This document shows, piece by piece, positions 18,459-26,562 of a stretch of 64,000 bases of DNA (positions are counted from its first letter, which is position 1; the number at the start of each line of letters is the position of its first letter). The stretch comes from Clostridia bacterium (GTDB taxonomy: Bacteria > Bacillota > Clostridia > Oscillospirales > CAG-272): NCBI GenBank assembly GCA_017456145.1, contig JAFTJZ010000030.1, forward strand, positions 21,353 through 85,352. The letters run 5' to 3'. The notes under the pieces are model-generated. The model had not been told where the DNA came from. It made no database searches and saw only the letters and a program-made list of their open reading frames with translations. The translations under genes and the position numbers were made by a program.

Positions 18459-19748
18459 TTACTCTCTCTCCACAGCGATACCCTCGCAGTCGCGCAGGGT
18501 GACGGTTGGCGCGTCAGACGGCATATCATTGGAGCGAATACGCAGCACGGCGTCGCCGTCAAAGCCGCTTGCCGTGACGTTTTGCAGTTCAATCTCCTTC
18601 ATGTCGTGACCGACCAGCAAAGCACACGGCTTTGCTCCCTCGCGCAACGTGATCTCGCAGTCAATCATGCGCATATGCAACGGCTCGTTCGCATCGGAAT
18701 AGGCGCGCATCGGCTCCACCACACCCTCCGCGCGGCAGTTGCGGAAGGTAATATCGCCAAGGCTGCGGTTGCAGCACCAGATGTGCTGCTTGAACTCCAA
18801 ATTAAAAAGGCAATCCACGTTGATAAAATCGGTATTCTGCACGACGATGTTGCCAGGCGCGGCAAGCAGCTCAAACTTGCCGTAGCAGAAATACAAAAAT
18901 CCCGTCAGCGTGTTGTGCCGATGCGTCTTATTGGTCGGCGCACCTGCTTTTTTCTCCTCATCGGTCATCTTCCAGCGGTGACCGTATCTGCCCGGTCCGA
19001 CAACACGGCAGCGGTCAATCAGAACGTCCGTACCGCCCAGGCGGAACGCCGAGCAGGACGAATTGAGCTCACAACGCAGCACCGCCATATTCAGATTATT
19101 AAAGCCTGCCACGCAATCATCGCCCGTGGCAAAATGGCAGTCCTCAATCAGCACGTTATCGCAAATACGGAGATGCACACCGTCATGCCCTGCCAGTACC
19201 GTGATGCCGTGAACGTAAACATTGCGGCTGCGGCTGATACAATGCGCCCAGTTGGCACTGTCAAGAACGGTATATCCGGCAAGCTCAACGTTCTCACAGC
19301 CGTACATCGAAATGGCGTGCGGACCGCGGAATCCTTCTTCTCCTTCGGCATCATAGCAATTCTGCCCGTTGATGCAAGAGCCCGATTCACCGATAATCTT
19401 GATATCCTTGGCATAATGTGCGCGGACGATCGAGTTGAACCAGCGCGAAAGAATACCTCGCGGGAACATGGGCTCATCTACCGGCTGCACCGGCTCTATC
19501 GTGTCCTCTGTAAAGTGCGTATAATCCTCAGGATCGCGGCTGCCCATCAGCACAGCGTTTTCCAACAGATGCAGCGTCACGTGGGAACGCAGCCGCAGCG
19601 AGCCCACAAGATACACCCCCGAAGGAACCGCAACCTCACCGCCGCCGTAAAGATAGCAAGCGTCGATCGCCGCTTGAATATATTGCGTCTGCAGCGTACC
19701 GCTGCCCGCCACTGCACCATAGTCTTTAACACTAAAAATACGTTTCAT
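18459..19748 (-). CDS. GH28-like right-handed beta-helix glycan enzyme
   Basis: A 429-residue parallel beta-helix protein of the GH28 (polygalacturonase/rhamnogalacturonase) type. It starts FSVKDYGAVAGSGTLQTQYIQAAIDAC as GH28/pectate enzymes do, and carries DGVHLRICDNVLIEDC and ATGDDCVAGF, matching two of the catalytic aspartate motifs. The usual GHG and RIK motifs are not evident; SSCSAFRLGG stands where GHG is expected, so activity or linkage specificity may be altered. No signal peptide. It has its own promoter and probably works with the rhamnose genes on pectin fragments (inference). Confidence 0.75.
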   Translation of the reverse strand: MKRIFSVKDYGAVAGSGTLQTQYIQAAIDACYLYGGGEVAVPSGVYLVGSLRLRSHVTLHLLENAVLMGSRDPEDYTHFTEDTIEPVQPVDEPMFPRGILSRWFNSIVRAHYAKDIKIIGESGSCINGQNCYDAEGEEGFRGPHAISMYGCENVELAGYTVLDSANWAHCISRSRNVYVHGITVLAGHDGVHLRICDNVLIEDCHFATGDDCVAGFNNLNMAVLRCELNSSCSAFRLGGTDVLIDRCRVVGPGRYGHRWKMTDEEKKAGAPTNKTHRHNTLTGFLYFCYGKFELLAAPGNIVVQNTDFINVDCLFNLEFKQHIWCCNRSLGDITFRNCRAEGVVEPMRAYSDANEPLHMRMIDCEITLREGAKPCALLVGHDMKEIELQNVTASGFDGDAVLRIRSNDMPSDAPTVTLRDCEGIAVERE

Positions 19749-19782
19749 TGGATTTCCTCCCTGACAGAGTTAGATTGGTTTC

Positions 19783-19811
19783 ATTATAACACAAAACCAC
19801 CGTCCTGTCAA
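19783..19811 (-). promoter_or_regulatory. Promoter of the GH28-like gene
   Basis: Minus strand TTGACA, 17-bp spacer, TATAAT with TGT extended -10; AGGGAGGAAA binding site follows before the ATG. Confidence 0.85.
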
Positions 19812-19867
19812 CCAAAAACAGCCAAAAATGCCGCGCACAATCTCGTCATGGTAGCTTGGTCTTGTTC

Positions 19868-21037
19868 CTACGGTATATTCTTCTGGCGCACGGCACTTTC
19901 GTATTCGATCAGCAACGAATAGAGCGCGGCGACCCGCGCGTCATAATCCTCGCCGTCCCGACACAAGGGACGCAGCGTATCGTGGACGCGGTTCTTATAA
20001 TCCTCAAGGCGAGCCTGCCACCCCGACGCATACCGATTCAACTGATGGCAAAGCAGCATCCGCTCGCTCAGCGTCATGGACAGATCCATGACGTACACGT
20101 CCGTCTTTTCCAGAATCGGTGCAAGATGCTCGGTAATAAACGTCTGCGTCTCGTCCTGCGGCTCCGCCGACAGCGGATAGCGCTGATAGCTTGCAAGCAT
20201 CTGTTGAAGCTCGGGCGGTGCGGATTCCATGCTCGTCGCGCCCACGCTCTCAAGCACCTGCATGACCAGCGCCTCGTAATCCGCAACCGTCAGCACCTTG
20301 GGCAAAATACCTGTGCCGAAGTTCTCTGTGCGAACCTTTTGCCCGATTTCCAGAGTGACGGGCTCGGCGTTCGGGTCGACGGCGGGAATGGCGGGGAGGC
20401 TTGCGTGCAGGGCTTGCTTTTCTTCCTCGCAAAGATCGCTTTGATCCACCACGTCGTGCAGCCCTTGGCGCGTGGCGATCAGGCGCTCTTGCGTCATCTC
20501 ACCGTAATAGGTCAGCCAATACGCAAGCAACTCCGCCTCTTCCATCTGCAGACTGTCTGAATCTATGGTATAAATGTCGGTCAGCTGCGTCAAGGGGGAG
20601 GCAAGCAGCAAACCTTCCTTGGCCTTTGGACTGCGCTGATTGCTCAGGCTCTGCAGTGTATAATACATCGTAAACCTTGCCAGCGTATGATTTCCGTCAG
20701 GAACGTCGACCAGATTCTTCTTCATGTTTTCCAGCAGCGCCTCATAATCCTGCGGCAGCAGTATATTCGGCAGCTCGGTCAGCAGCGTCCCCGTCAGATA
20801 CACCGGTTCCCGCTTGGCGTGAGCGTTGCGGTCGGTCATCGCCGCGGCAGATAAGCCCAGAATAAACATCAGAATGGATACGGAGACCATCGCGGCGATC
20901 ATTCCGATCAGGCTGCGCTTATGCAGATAGATCCGCTGCGCACGGCGCTTTTGCAGTGCGTTGCCCGGCATGGCCTCCTTGATATAGATCGGGGATATAT
21001 CTCCGATCATCTCCAATAGCTGTTCGTTTCTATTCAT
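19868..21037 (-). CDS. Single-pass membrane protein, candidate anti-sigma/sensor (module 1)
   Basis: A 389-residue protein with a short N-terminal cytoplasmic part of about 40 residues holding GDISPIYIKEAMPGN, one membrane segment (about 43-67: IGMIAAMVSVSILMFILGL), and a large outer region of about 320 residues without cysteines of note. It starts 14 nt after the ECF sigma gene, the position of a cognate anti-sigma factor. A paralogue of about 386 residues is in module 2 with matching landmarks (ISPyYIKEsaPGN, MIAAMV.VS..MF.LG, YLtGTLLTdlP, Y..MYYGEM.QE.LIA). No zinc-type anti-sigma motif is seen. Role as anti-sigma is inferred from position and topology. Confidence 0.6.
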   Translation of the reverse strand: MNRNEQLLEMIGDISPIYIKEAMPGNALQKRRAQRIYLHKRSLIGMIAAMVSVSILMFILGLSAAAMTDRNAHAKREPVYLTGTLLTELPNILLPQDYEALLENMKKNLVDVPDGNHTLARFTMYYTLQSLSNQRSPKAKEGLLLASPLTQLTDIYTIDSDSLQMEEAELLAYWLTYYGEMTQERLIATRQGLHDVVDQSDLCEEEKQALHASLPAIPAVDPNAEPVTLEIGQKVRTENFGTGILPKVLTVADYEALVMQVLESVGATSMESAPPELQQMLASYQRYPLSAEPQDETQTFITEHLAPILEKTDVYVMDLSMTLSERMLLCHQLNRYASGWQARLEDYKNRVHDTLRPLCRDGEDYDARVAALYSLLIEYESAVRQKNIP

Positions 21038-21051
21038 TTTGCTCTCCTCTC

Positions 21052-21606
21052 TTACGCATCGATCCCAAATTCCCTGAGATGCCGCCTGAGCTTTTTTCTG
21101 GTACGGAACAGCAGTGTGTTGACGTTGCTCTCACTCATGCCGTACGCCTTGGCGATGGCAGCAGCCGTGTCCGCATACCAATACCGCCGCACGAACACCA
21201 CCCGCGTTCGTTGCGGCAGGGTTGCAAGAAAGATGTCCAGTGCCTCCCGCAGCAGCTCGCTTTGCTCGTCTTGCGCCTCCGCATCGGAAATACACTCCTG
21301 CAGCTCTCCCAAGAGCAGCTCCACCATCCCGCCGCCGCGCTTTTGCGCCCGACGCTCCTTGGCGCGATCAAGGGCAATGTGGCGGGTCAGCATCCCAAGA
21401 TAGGAGGACAAAATCGGCGGCCTTTGCGGCGGAATGGTCTCCCAAGCCCGCCGATACATATCATTGACACATTCCTCGGCATCCTCGCGGGAGCCAAGGA
21501 TCTGTTCTGCAATATACTGGCAGTACCGCGCGTATTTTTCCTGCACGCGGGCGATTGCTGCCTCATCCCGCGCAAAAAACATCGCGATGATATGCTTATC
21601 GTCCAT
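21052..21606 (-). CDS. ECF sigma factor (module 1)
   Basis: A 184-residue RNA polymerase sigma factor of the extracytoplasmic-function type. Region 2 contains DAEECVNDMYRRAWETIPP and a helix ending RHIALDRAK; region 4 contains LPQRTRVVFVRRYWY and a helix-turn-helix GMSESNVNTLLFRTRKKLRRHL. The start at 21606 (MDDKHIIAMF) has AGGAGG upstream and gives the same length as the module 2 factor, although the frame is open to 21720. It is followed by the module 1 membrane protein. An upstream TGTAAGA-N18-TTATTATAA motif is shared with the other sigma gene. Confidence 0.9.
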   Translation of the reverse strand: MDDKHIIAMFFARDEAAIARVQEKYARYCQYIAEQILGSREDAEECVNDMYRRAWETIPPQRPPILSSYLGMLTRHIALDRAKERRAQKRGGGMVELLLGELQECISDAEAQDEQSELLREALDIFLATLPQRTRVVFVRRYWYADTAAAIAKAYGMSESNVNTLLFRTRKKLRRHLREFGIDA

Positions 21607-21644
21607 CCTTACCCGCCTCCTTTCCGCATTTTGAACGCCTTCTT

Positions 21645-21678
21645 TTATAATAACGATTTTCAAGGAGCAAATCTTACA
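21645..21678 (-). promoter_or_regulatory. Candidate ECF-type promoter of sigma module 1
   Basis: Minus strand TGTAAGA, 18 nt, TTATTATAA. The same two words with the same 18-nt distance precede the module 2 sigma gene, while the spacer sequences differ. With CG just before TTATTATAA it resembles ECF promoters with an AAC-like -35 and a CGT -10. The rest of the 21607-21904 gap holds only a terminator (21842-21884). Confidence 0.55.
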
Positions 21679-21841
21679 CCCATTTGAAATTTTTTCTGAA
21701 TTTTTCGATAAAAAAAGCACAATCTCTTTTCCGCCGGGTCAAGCGGTCATCCCCTCGCACATTCCATAAGCTAACCTCTGCCGCTCCGATACACATAGCA
21801 TATCACTTCCCTTCGGGTTTGTCAACACCCGCAACCACAGT

Positions 21842-21884
21842 AAAAAAAGCTGCCGCGCCCGGATTGCTCCAAGCGCGGCGGCTG
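21842..21884 (-). terminator. Terminator of sigma module 2
   Basis: Minus strand AGCCGCCGCGC pairs with GCGCGGCAGCT followed by a T-run; lies just past the module 2 membrane-protein stop codon. Confidence 0.75.
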
Positions 21885-21904
21885 TTTTATAAGAATCGGC
21901 AAAG

Positions 21905-23047
21905 TCATTGATAAGATTCCTGCTCGGATTCTAATTGCGCGGTGACCTCACGTAAAATTTCCCACACTCTCACCACCATATCGTGAAGTGCTGCCTTATC
22001 CTCAGCGTCACTTGCATCAATGGTGCTGTGTATATTTTCGGTGATCTGCATCGTATCTTCCATCCAGATGTCGGCATAGAGTGCCATGGCAGAGCACAGC
22101 CATGAGCGTTCCCAAAGTGCAATATCGCAATCCAAAACATATACCGGTGTTACCTCAAGCAGCGGCATGAGGGCTCTTTCCCATTCGCTGTTGTGTTCAT
22201 CATCCGGATTATATTCGGCATAATATGCAGCCATCCGCCGTACATAGTTCGGGGCATCATCATAGTTGTCTACACCTGCCCCCTCCATAACCTTCTCCAT
22301 CATGGCCTCAAAGTCCGCCTTGGTCATGATAATGGGCAGCATACCGGGGGTGGGCAGAGTCTTACCCTCCTGCGCCGCAGCATTGATCAGCGTACCGATC
22401 TGCATATCGGTCATTGCAAGAGGAATTTCGGGAAGGCTTTTGCGCATTGCCCGTTTTTCCTCCTCAGAATAATCGCTCGCCTCGACCATGTCGTACAAGC
22501 GCTGATACATGGCGATCAGCTTTTCCTGATTCATCTCGCCGTAGTACATCAGCCAATAAAGAATGGCGTTTTCCTCGGTGGGTGTCACCTCAGCCTCCAG
22601 CGTGTATACATCCACAATCTGTGTGATGGGACAAATCTCAATCAATGCTTGTTTGACTTGGTCATTTTGAAACATGGCAAGCGATTGCTTAGCGTAAAAT
22701 GCTGTACACCGTTTCAAGATTGCATCTCCATTGGTCACATCGGCAAGATTTTGCATCATCGTCGCACAAAGCGAATCATAATCCTCTGCCGTCATTATCG
22801 CGGGAATATCGGTCAGAAGTGTTCCCGTCTGATATGGCACCTCCTTTTGATCGTAAGCCAACGCCGACGCCGTAAAGCCCAGCGCGAACATCATCATGGA
22901 AACGGCGACCATCGCGGCGATCATGGGGATCATACGCCGCTTGAACGATACGTTTTTTTCCTTGCTTGGCACGTTGCCCGGTGCCGATTCCTTGATATAA
23001 TAGGGGGAAATACCGCCCAAAAGGTTCATCAATCTTTCACTTTTCAT
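21905..23047 (-). CDS. Single-pass membrane protein, candidate anti-sigma/sensor (module 2)
   Basis: Paralogue of the module 1 membrane protein (380 residues from this start). It has a short cytoplasmic N-terminus with GGISPYYIKESAPGN, a membrane helix (MIPMIAAMVAVSMMMFALGF) and an outer region. Two starts are possible: an ATG at 23065 that overlaps the sigma stop codon (ATGA), or this one, which has GGGAGAAG upstream. Either way the sigma gene and this gene are translationally close, which supports a sigma/anti-sigma pair. The outer region differs considerably from module 1, suggesting a different signal. No known domain was recognised. Confidence 0.6.
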   Translation of the reverse strand: MKSERLMNLLGGISPYYIKESAPGNVPSKEKNVSFKRRMIPMIAAMVAVSMMMFALGFTASALAYDQKEVPYQTGTLLTDIPAIMTAEDYDSLCATMMQNLADVTNGDAILKRCTAFYAKQSLAMFQNDQVKQALIEICPITQIVDVYTLEAEVTPTEENAILYWLMYYGEMNQEKLIAMYQRLYDMVEASDYSEEEKRAMRKSLPEIPLAMTDMQIGTLINAAAQEGKTLPTPGMLPIIMTKADFEAMMEKVMEGAGVDNYDDAPNYVRRMAAYYAEYNPDDEHNSEWERALMPLLEVTPVYVLDCDIALWERSWLCSAMALYADIWMEDTMQITENIHSTIDASDAEDKAALHDMVVRVWEILREVTAQLESEQESYQ

Positions 23048-23061
23048 AGTTTCTTCTCCCT

Positions 23062-23616
23062 TCATACATAAATTCCTTGCTCCGATAAAAATGCACGGAG
23101 CTGTTTTCGGGTGCGGAAAAGCAGCACATTGACGCTGCTCTCCTTCATACGATAATCGGCGGCAATGGCAGCCGCGCTGTCCGCATACCAGTAGCGACGC
23201 ATGAAGATCATCCTCGTCCGCTGCGGCAACGAGCCGAGAAATGCATTGAGCGCATCCTGCAGGATAAAATCGTCTGCCGCATCCCCTTGTCCGTCAGGAA
23301 TACATTCCTGCATCTCGTCAAGGATCAGGGGCAAGCTGCCTCCGCCCCGCTTTTGGGCGCGATTATCTCTTGCGCGATTCAAGGCGATATGGCGGGTCAG
23401 CATCCCGATGTAAGCGGAGAGCAATTGCGGTTTTTCGGGCGGAATGGTCTCCCATGCACGGCGATACGCGTCGTTGACGCACTCCTCGACATCTTCGGGG
23501 GAAGTGAGTATCCTCTGCGCAATGACGCGGCAATATGTGGCGTATTTTTCCTGCACCTGTGCAATTGCCGCCTCATCTCGCGCGTGAAATAAGGCAACAA
23601 TCTTTTCATCATCCAT
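23062..23616 (-). CDS. ECF sigma factor (module 2)
   Basis: A 184-residue ECF sigma factor, closely related to the module 1 factor (both begin MDDkhIxAxFxARDEAAIAxVQEKYA). Region 2 includes DVEECVNDAYRRAWETIPP; region 4 includes LPQRTRMIFMRRYWYADSAAAIA and a helix-turn-helix RMKESSVNVLLFRTRKQLR. AAAGGAG lies just upstream. It is transcribed away from the four-repeat lipoprotein gene and shares a 206-nt intergenic region with it, which makes that lipoprotein a possible member of the regulon. Confidence 0.9.
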   Translation of the reverse strand: MDDEKIVALFHARDEAAIAQVQEKYATYCRVIAQRILTSPEDVEECVNDAYRRAWETIPPEKPQLLSAYIGMLTRHIALNRARDNRAQKRGGGSLPLILDEMQECIPDGQGDAADDFILQDALNAFLGSLPQRTRMIFMRRYWYADSAAAIAADYRMKESSVNVLLFRTRKQLRAFLSEQGIYV

Positions 23617-23656
23617 AAGCTTTCGCTCCTTTCTGCTATTTGAAAAGGCCTTTCAC

Positions 23657-23690
23657 TTATAATAACACGGTTTACCGCGTCTTTCTTACA
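23657..23690 (-). promoter_or_regulatory. Candidate ECF-type promoter of sigma module 2
   Basis: Minus strand TGTAAGA, 18 nt, TTATTATAA, identical in words and spacing to the module 1 motif at 21645-21678 although the 18-nt spacers do not match. Confidence 0.55.
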
Positions 23691-23735
23691 TCAAAATCCG
23701 ATATTTTTGAATTTTTTTATTTTTTTTTGAAATCG

Positions 23736-23763
23736 GGGAACATTTTTCCCTTGTCATCCGTCT
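23736..23763 (+). promoter_or_regulatory. Candidate ECF-type promoter of the four-repeat lipoprotein
   Basis: GGGAACA, 16 nt, CGTCT. The heptamer-to-CG distance (16 nt) equals that of the sigma promoter motifs; GGAAC/CGTC words are typical of ECF promoters. About 60 nt upstream of the start codon. Confidence 0.4.
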
Positions 23764-23822
23764 AATAGTATATCACACCTACCCGTATTCGTCAAATTTC
23801 AACCTCAAGGAGATGAACGCTC

Positions 23823-25667
23823 ATGAAAACAACGTATATCCGAAGGCTCGTTTTATGCCTTGCCGCACTTTTGCTGTGGCTGTCGCTTTCCTCCTGCGCC
23901 ACTGATCGTCAGGACACGTTTACCGACGATGTGCTGATCGATCTTACCGGCGACCGTACGCCACATGACGGCGCGGGCAACGCCATCACCGAACGCGAGC
24001 TCGCCGCCGACATAGACCTTTATACCATCGGCGAGATTCTGTATCTCAATGCAAGCATCTCCGGTGCTTATATTTATGAGCCACGGCTGATCCTTTTGCG
24101 AGATTGGGAGCAGCTTGACGCACTGTTTGCCGAAAAAGGCATCCCGACGGCTTACGATCGTTACGGGAAGAGTTTCTTTGCCGCGCACGATCTTGTTCTG
24201 ATCGGTGTGGAATCCTCCAGTGGCAGCACCCGTTATGAGGTCACCCACCTTGGGCGCAATGCCGATGGCGAATTATCTCTGGACCTGACACGGCTGGTAG
24301 ACGGGGCTTCCGATGATACGGGTCACTGGCTGATCACCGTCCCCATCCCGAAGAATGCCATCACCGACGGCGAGCAGATGCACGTCCGTGAGATCACAAG
24401 AGACGATCTTGACGTTGACACCACCGTCGCGGACGCCGTCTGCATCGGTTCCTCCCTTCATGGACTGCACGACGAGCCGCTCTCCCGCCCCATTGTACTG
24501 CAAAACGCCGAGGAGATAGCACAGTTTGCCGCATGGTACGGCTTGGAGACGCAATACGCTGCCTATCTTGGAGCTGAGGAGTTTGATCCCGGTCGCGCAC
24601 TGTTGATCGTCCCCGTCCGCGCCGAATTTTCCGACACGACGTGGGAGGTCAGCCGCGTCCACAACGATTTCGGCTACCCCGACGTCACGCTGACGGTGGA
24701 TATTGTCGAACGCCCGGGCAGTGAGCGCATCTCGGATCAGGCGTATCATCTGGTCATCCCCTTCCGTCTGTCCGAGCGCTCGATCGCCAACATCGATGTG
24801 CGTGTCACCCGCGCCACCGAGATCGGCGAGCGAGCTGACCACATCCTTGATGAGAGAACGGCGGTCGTTAAAGACACCTATATACACGCCGATGCTCTGC
24901 CGCAATTGGTCAAGGACACCGCCGCATTATCGGCTTTGGTAAAAGAATACGACCTGCGGCAGGAGAATCTTTCCGCCTTTGACAATGCCTTTTTTGCCGA
25001 GAACGATCTCATTCTTTATCGGTTTCACTCCGCTTACAGCGACTCCCGCTACCGCGTCGCCTCTCTGTATCGCGACGAGCTTTCTCGCTGGGTGCTGACC
25101 GTCGAGGAGACTGTGCAAGGAGAGGAAACGGCGATCGGTCATTGGATCGCCGTCGCGCCCGTTCGCAAGGGCATGATCGAGGATGCAAGGGACATCTATA
25201 TCAACACCACCACCTTCCAGCCCGAAACCTATGCGGGCAAGGGCATAGAAACGCTGCACATCGACAGTTATCATGATCTCGTGATACCGAACAGCCGCTA
25301 CCTCTGCCTTGAGAGCGTCGAGCAGCTCGCACTGCTCTGCCGCATCAACGGCTTCCGCACCGAGAGTGACACCACCTATGCCGCCTATGATGAGGCTTTC
25401 TTTGCCACACACGATCTTCTGCTCATCCCCCGCACCGAGGGCAGCGGCTCCATCCGCCATAACATTTTCGCGCTGCGCACGACCAAGCAGGGACTGAGCC
25501 TTGACATTGCCCGCCTGTCCCCCCCGAATGTCACCGGCGATATGGCGTATTGGACCTTCCTTGTTCCGATAGAAAAAGGCGCCCTGCCCAAGGACAGCAC
25601 GCTTAACATACGTTATACCGACATCAACATTGCCACCCTCCCGATCGAACGAATCGCGACGGATTGA
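23823..25667 (+). CDS. Lipoprotein with four tandem ~110-residue repeats
   Basis: A 614-residue exported lipoprotein: a signal peptide ends in a lipobox SLSSC with Cys at residue 25. The mature part is built of four repeats at about 88-192, 222-332, 357-463 and 492-602. Each has a helical start with hydrophobic pattern, then F(F/D)A.xDL.LI (118-127, 253-262, 389-398, 526-535), a strand with S..RYEV-like sequence, and (H/Y)W..xxP(I/V).K near its end. This loosely resembles PrcB-like domains, but no close family was recognised. CAAGGAG precedes the ATG. It is divergent from the module 2 sigma factor and may be its target. Confidence 0.65.
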   Translation: MKTTYIRRLVLCLAALLLWLSLSSCATDRQDTFTDDVLIDLTGDRTPHDGAGNAITERELAADIDLYTIGEILYLNASISGAYIYEPRLILLRDWEQLDALFAEKGIPTAYDRYGKSFFAAHDLVLIGVESSSGSTRYEVTHLGRNADGELSLDLTRLVDGASDDTGHWLITVPIPKNAITDGEQMHVREITRDDLDVDTTVADAVCIGSSLHGLHDEPLSRPIVLQNAEEIAQFAAWYGLETQYAAYLGAEEFDPGRALLIVPVRAEFSDTTWEVSRVHNDFGYPDVTLTVDIVERPGSERISDQAYHLVIPFRLSERSIANIDVRVTRATEIGERADHILDERTAVVKDTYIHADALPQLVKDTAALSALVKEYDLRQENLSAFDNAFFAENDLILYRFHSAYSDSRYRVASLYRDELSRWVLTVEETVQGEETAIGHWIAVAPVRKGMIEDARDIYINTTTFQPETYAGKGIETLHIDSYHDLVIPNSRYLCLESVEQLALLCRINGFRTESDTTYAAYDEAFFATHDLLLIPRTEGSGSIRHNIFALRTTKQGLSLDIARLSPPNVTGDMAYWTFLVPIEKGALPKDSTLNIRYTDINIATLPIERIATD

Positions 25668-25710
25668 AAGCAATACAAAAAGAAAAAAAGAAAAGCTGCG
25701 GGGCTCGGTC

Positions 25711-26553
25711 GCAAAGCAAAATGGCGGGGTAAGTTTAATGCATTTTTTGCATTTGATTCCCCTCTTGTGTGGGGAGAATGTGCGGACATCACTTTCTAAC
25801 TATAATTGATTTATGTTCATTTCTTTGGCTCACCCCAAAGAAACGAACCAAAGAAAACGCGCGTAGGGGACACCCCTACGTACCCCGTTCTTCTCGCGTG
25901 CTAACGCGGTCTTGCAACCGCTGATACGCACGCGGTCGCCTCCTTTCAAAGATTTCGCTTTTGCCTGCGAGAAAGCCGCAGGCAAAAACTTTGATACTCC
26001 TACGGAAACAAAGATAGATTTCCACGGTTTGGCTCAATTGACCTCCCTACTTTTACCGCCGCATTCGCGGAAGACGAGGAGTGTGATAAAGCGGTGTTCT
26101 GTCGCAAAGCAAAACGACGGGGTGCGTTTAATGCATTTTTTGCATTTGATTTCCCTCTTGTGTGGGGAGAATGTGCGGACATCACTTTCTAACTATATTT
26201 GATTTATGTTCATTTCTTTGGCTCACCCCAAAGAAACGAACCAAAGAAAACGCGCGTAGGGGACACCCCTACGTACCCCGCTCTTCTCGCGTGCTAACGC
26301 GGTCTTGCAACCGCTGATACGCACGCGGTCGCCTCCTTTCAAAGATTTCGCTTTTGCCTGCGGGAAAGCCGCAGGCAAAAACTTTGATATTCCTACGGAA
26401 AGAAAGATAAATTTCCACGGTTTGGCTCAATTGACCTCCCTACTTTTACCGCCGCATTCGCGGAAGGCGAGGAGTGTGATAAAGCGGTGTTCGGCCGCAA
26501 AGCAAAACGGCGGGGTGCGTTTAATGCATTTTTAGCATTTGACTCACCCCTGT
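25711..26553. repeat. Tandem 393-bp repeat (two full copies and a partial third)
   Basis: The words GCAAAGCAAAA recur at 25711, 26104 and 26497, a period of exactly 393 bp. Each unit contains a hairpin around AATGCATTTTTTGCATTTG, then TTTCTTTGGCTCACCCCAAAGAAA, GTAGGGGACACCCCTAC, and a GC-rich part with GCCTGCGxGAAAGCCGCAGGC. The copies are nearly identical, and small reading frames in them (25912, 26305) duplicate one another and are not credible genes. The whole 25668-26562 interval between the lipoprotein and the XRE gene is this repeat. Confidence 0.85.
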
Positions 26554-26562
26554 TTCTTATGC

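Noticed and set aside
25912-26535. Two near-identical small frames (MQPLIRTRSPPFKDFAF...)
   Set aside because: They are part of the 393-bp repeat and carry hairpin sequence; no binding site and no similarity to a protein.
25711-26553. Possible CRISPR array
   Set aside because: Repeat units are 393 bp, without short spacers, and no cas genes are present. The direct repeats at 7 kb are also too long and only two.
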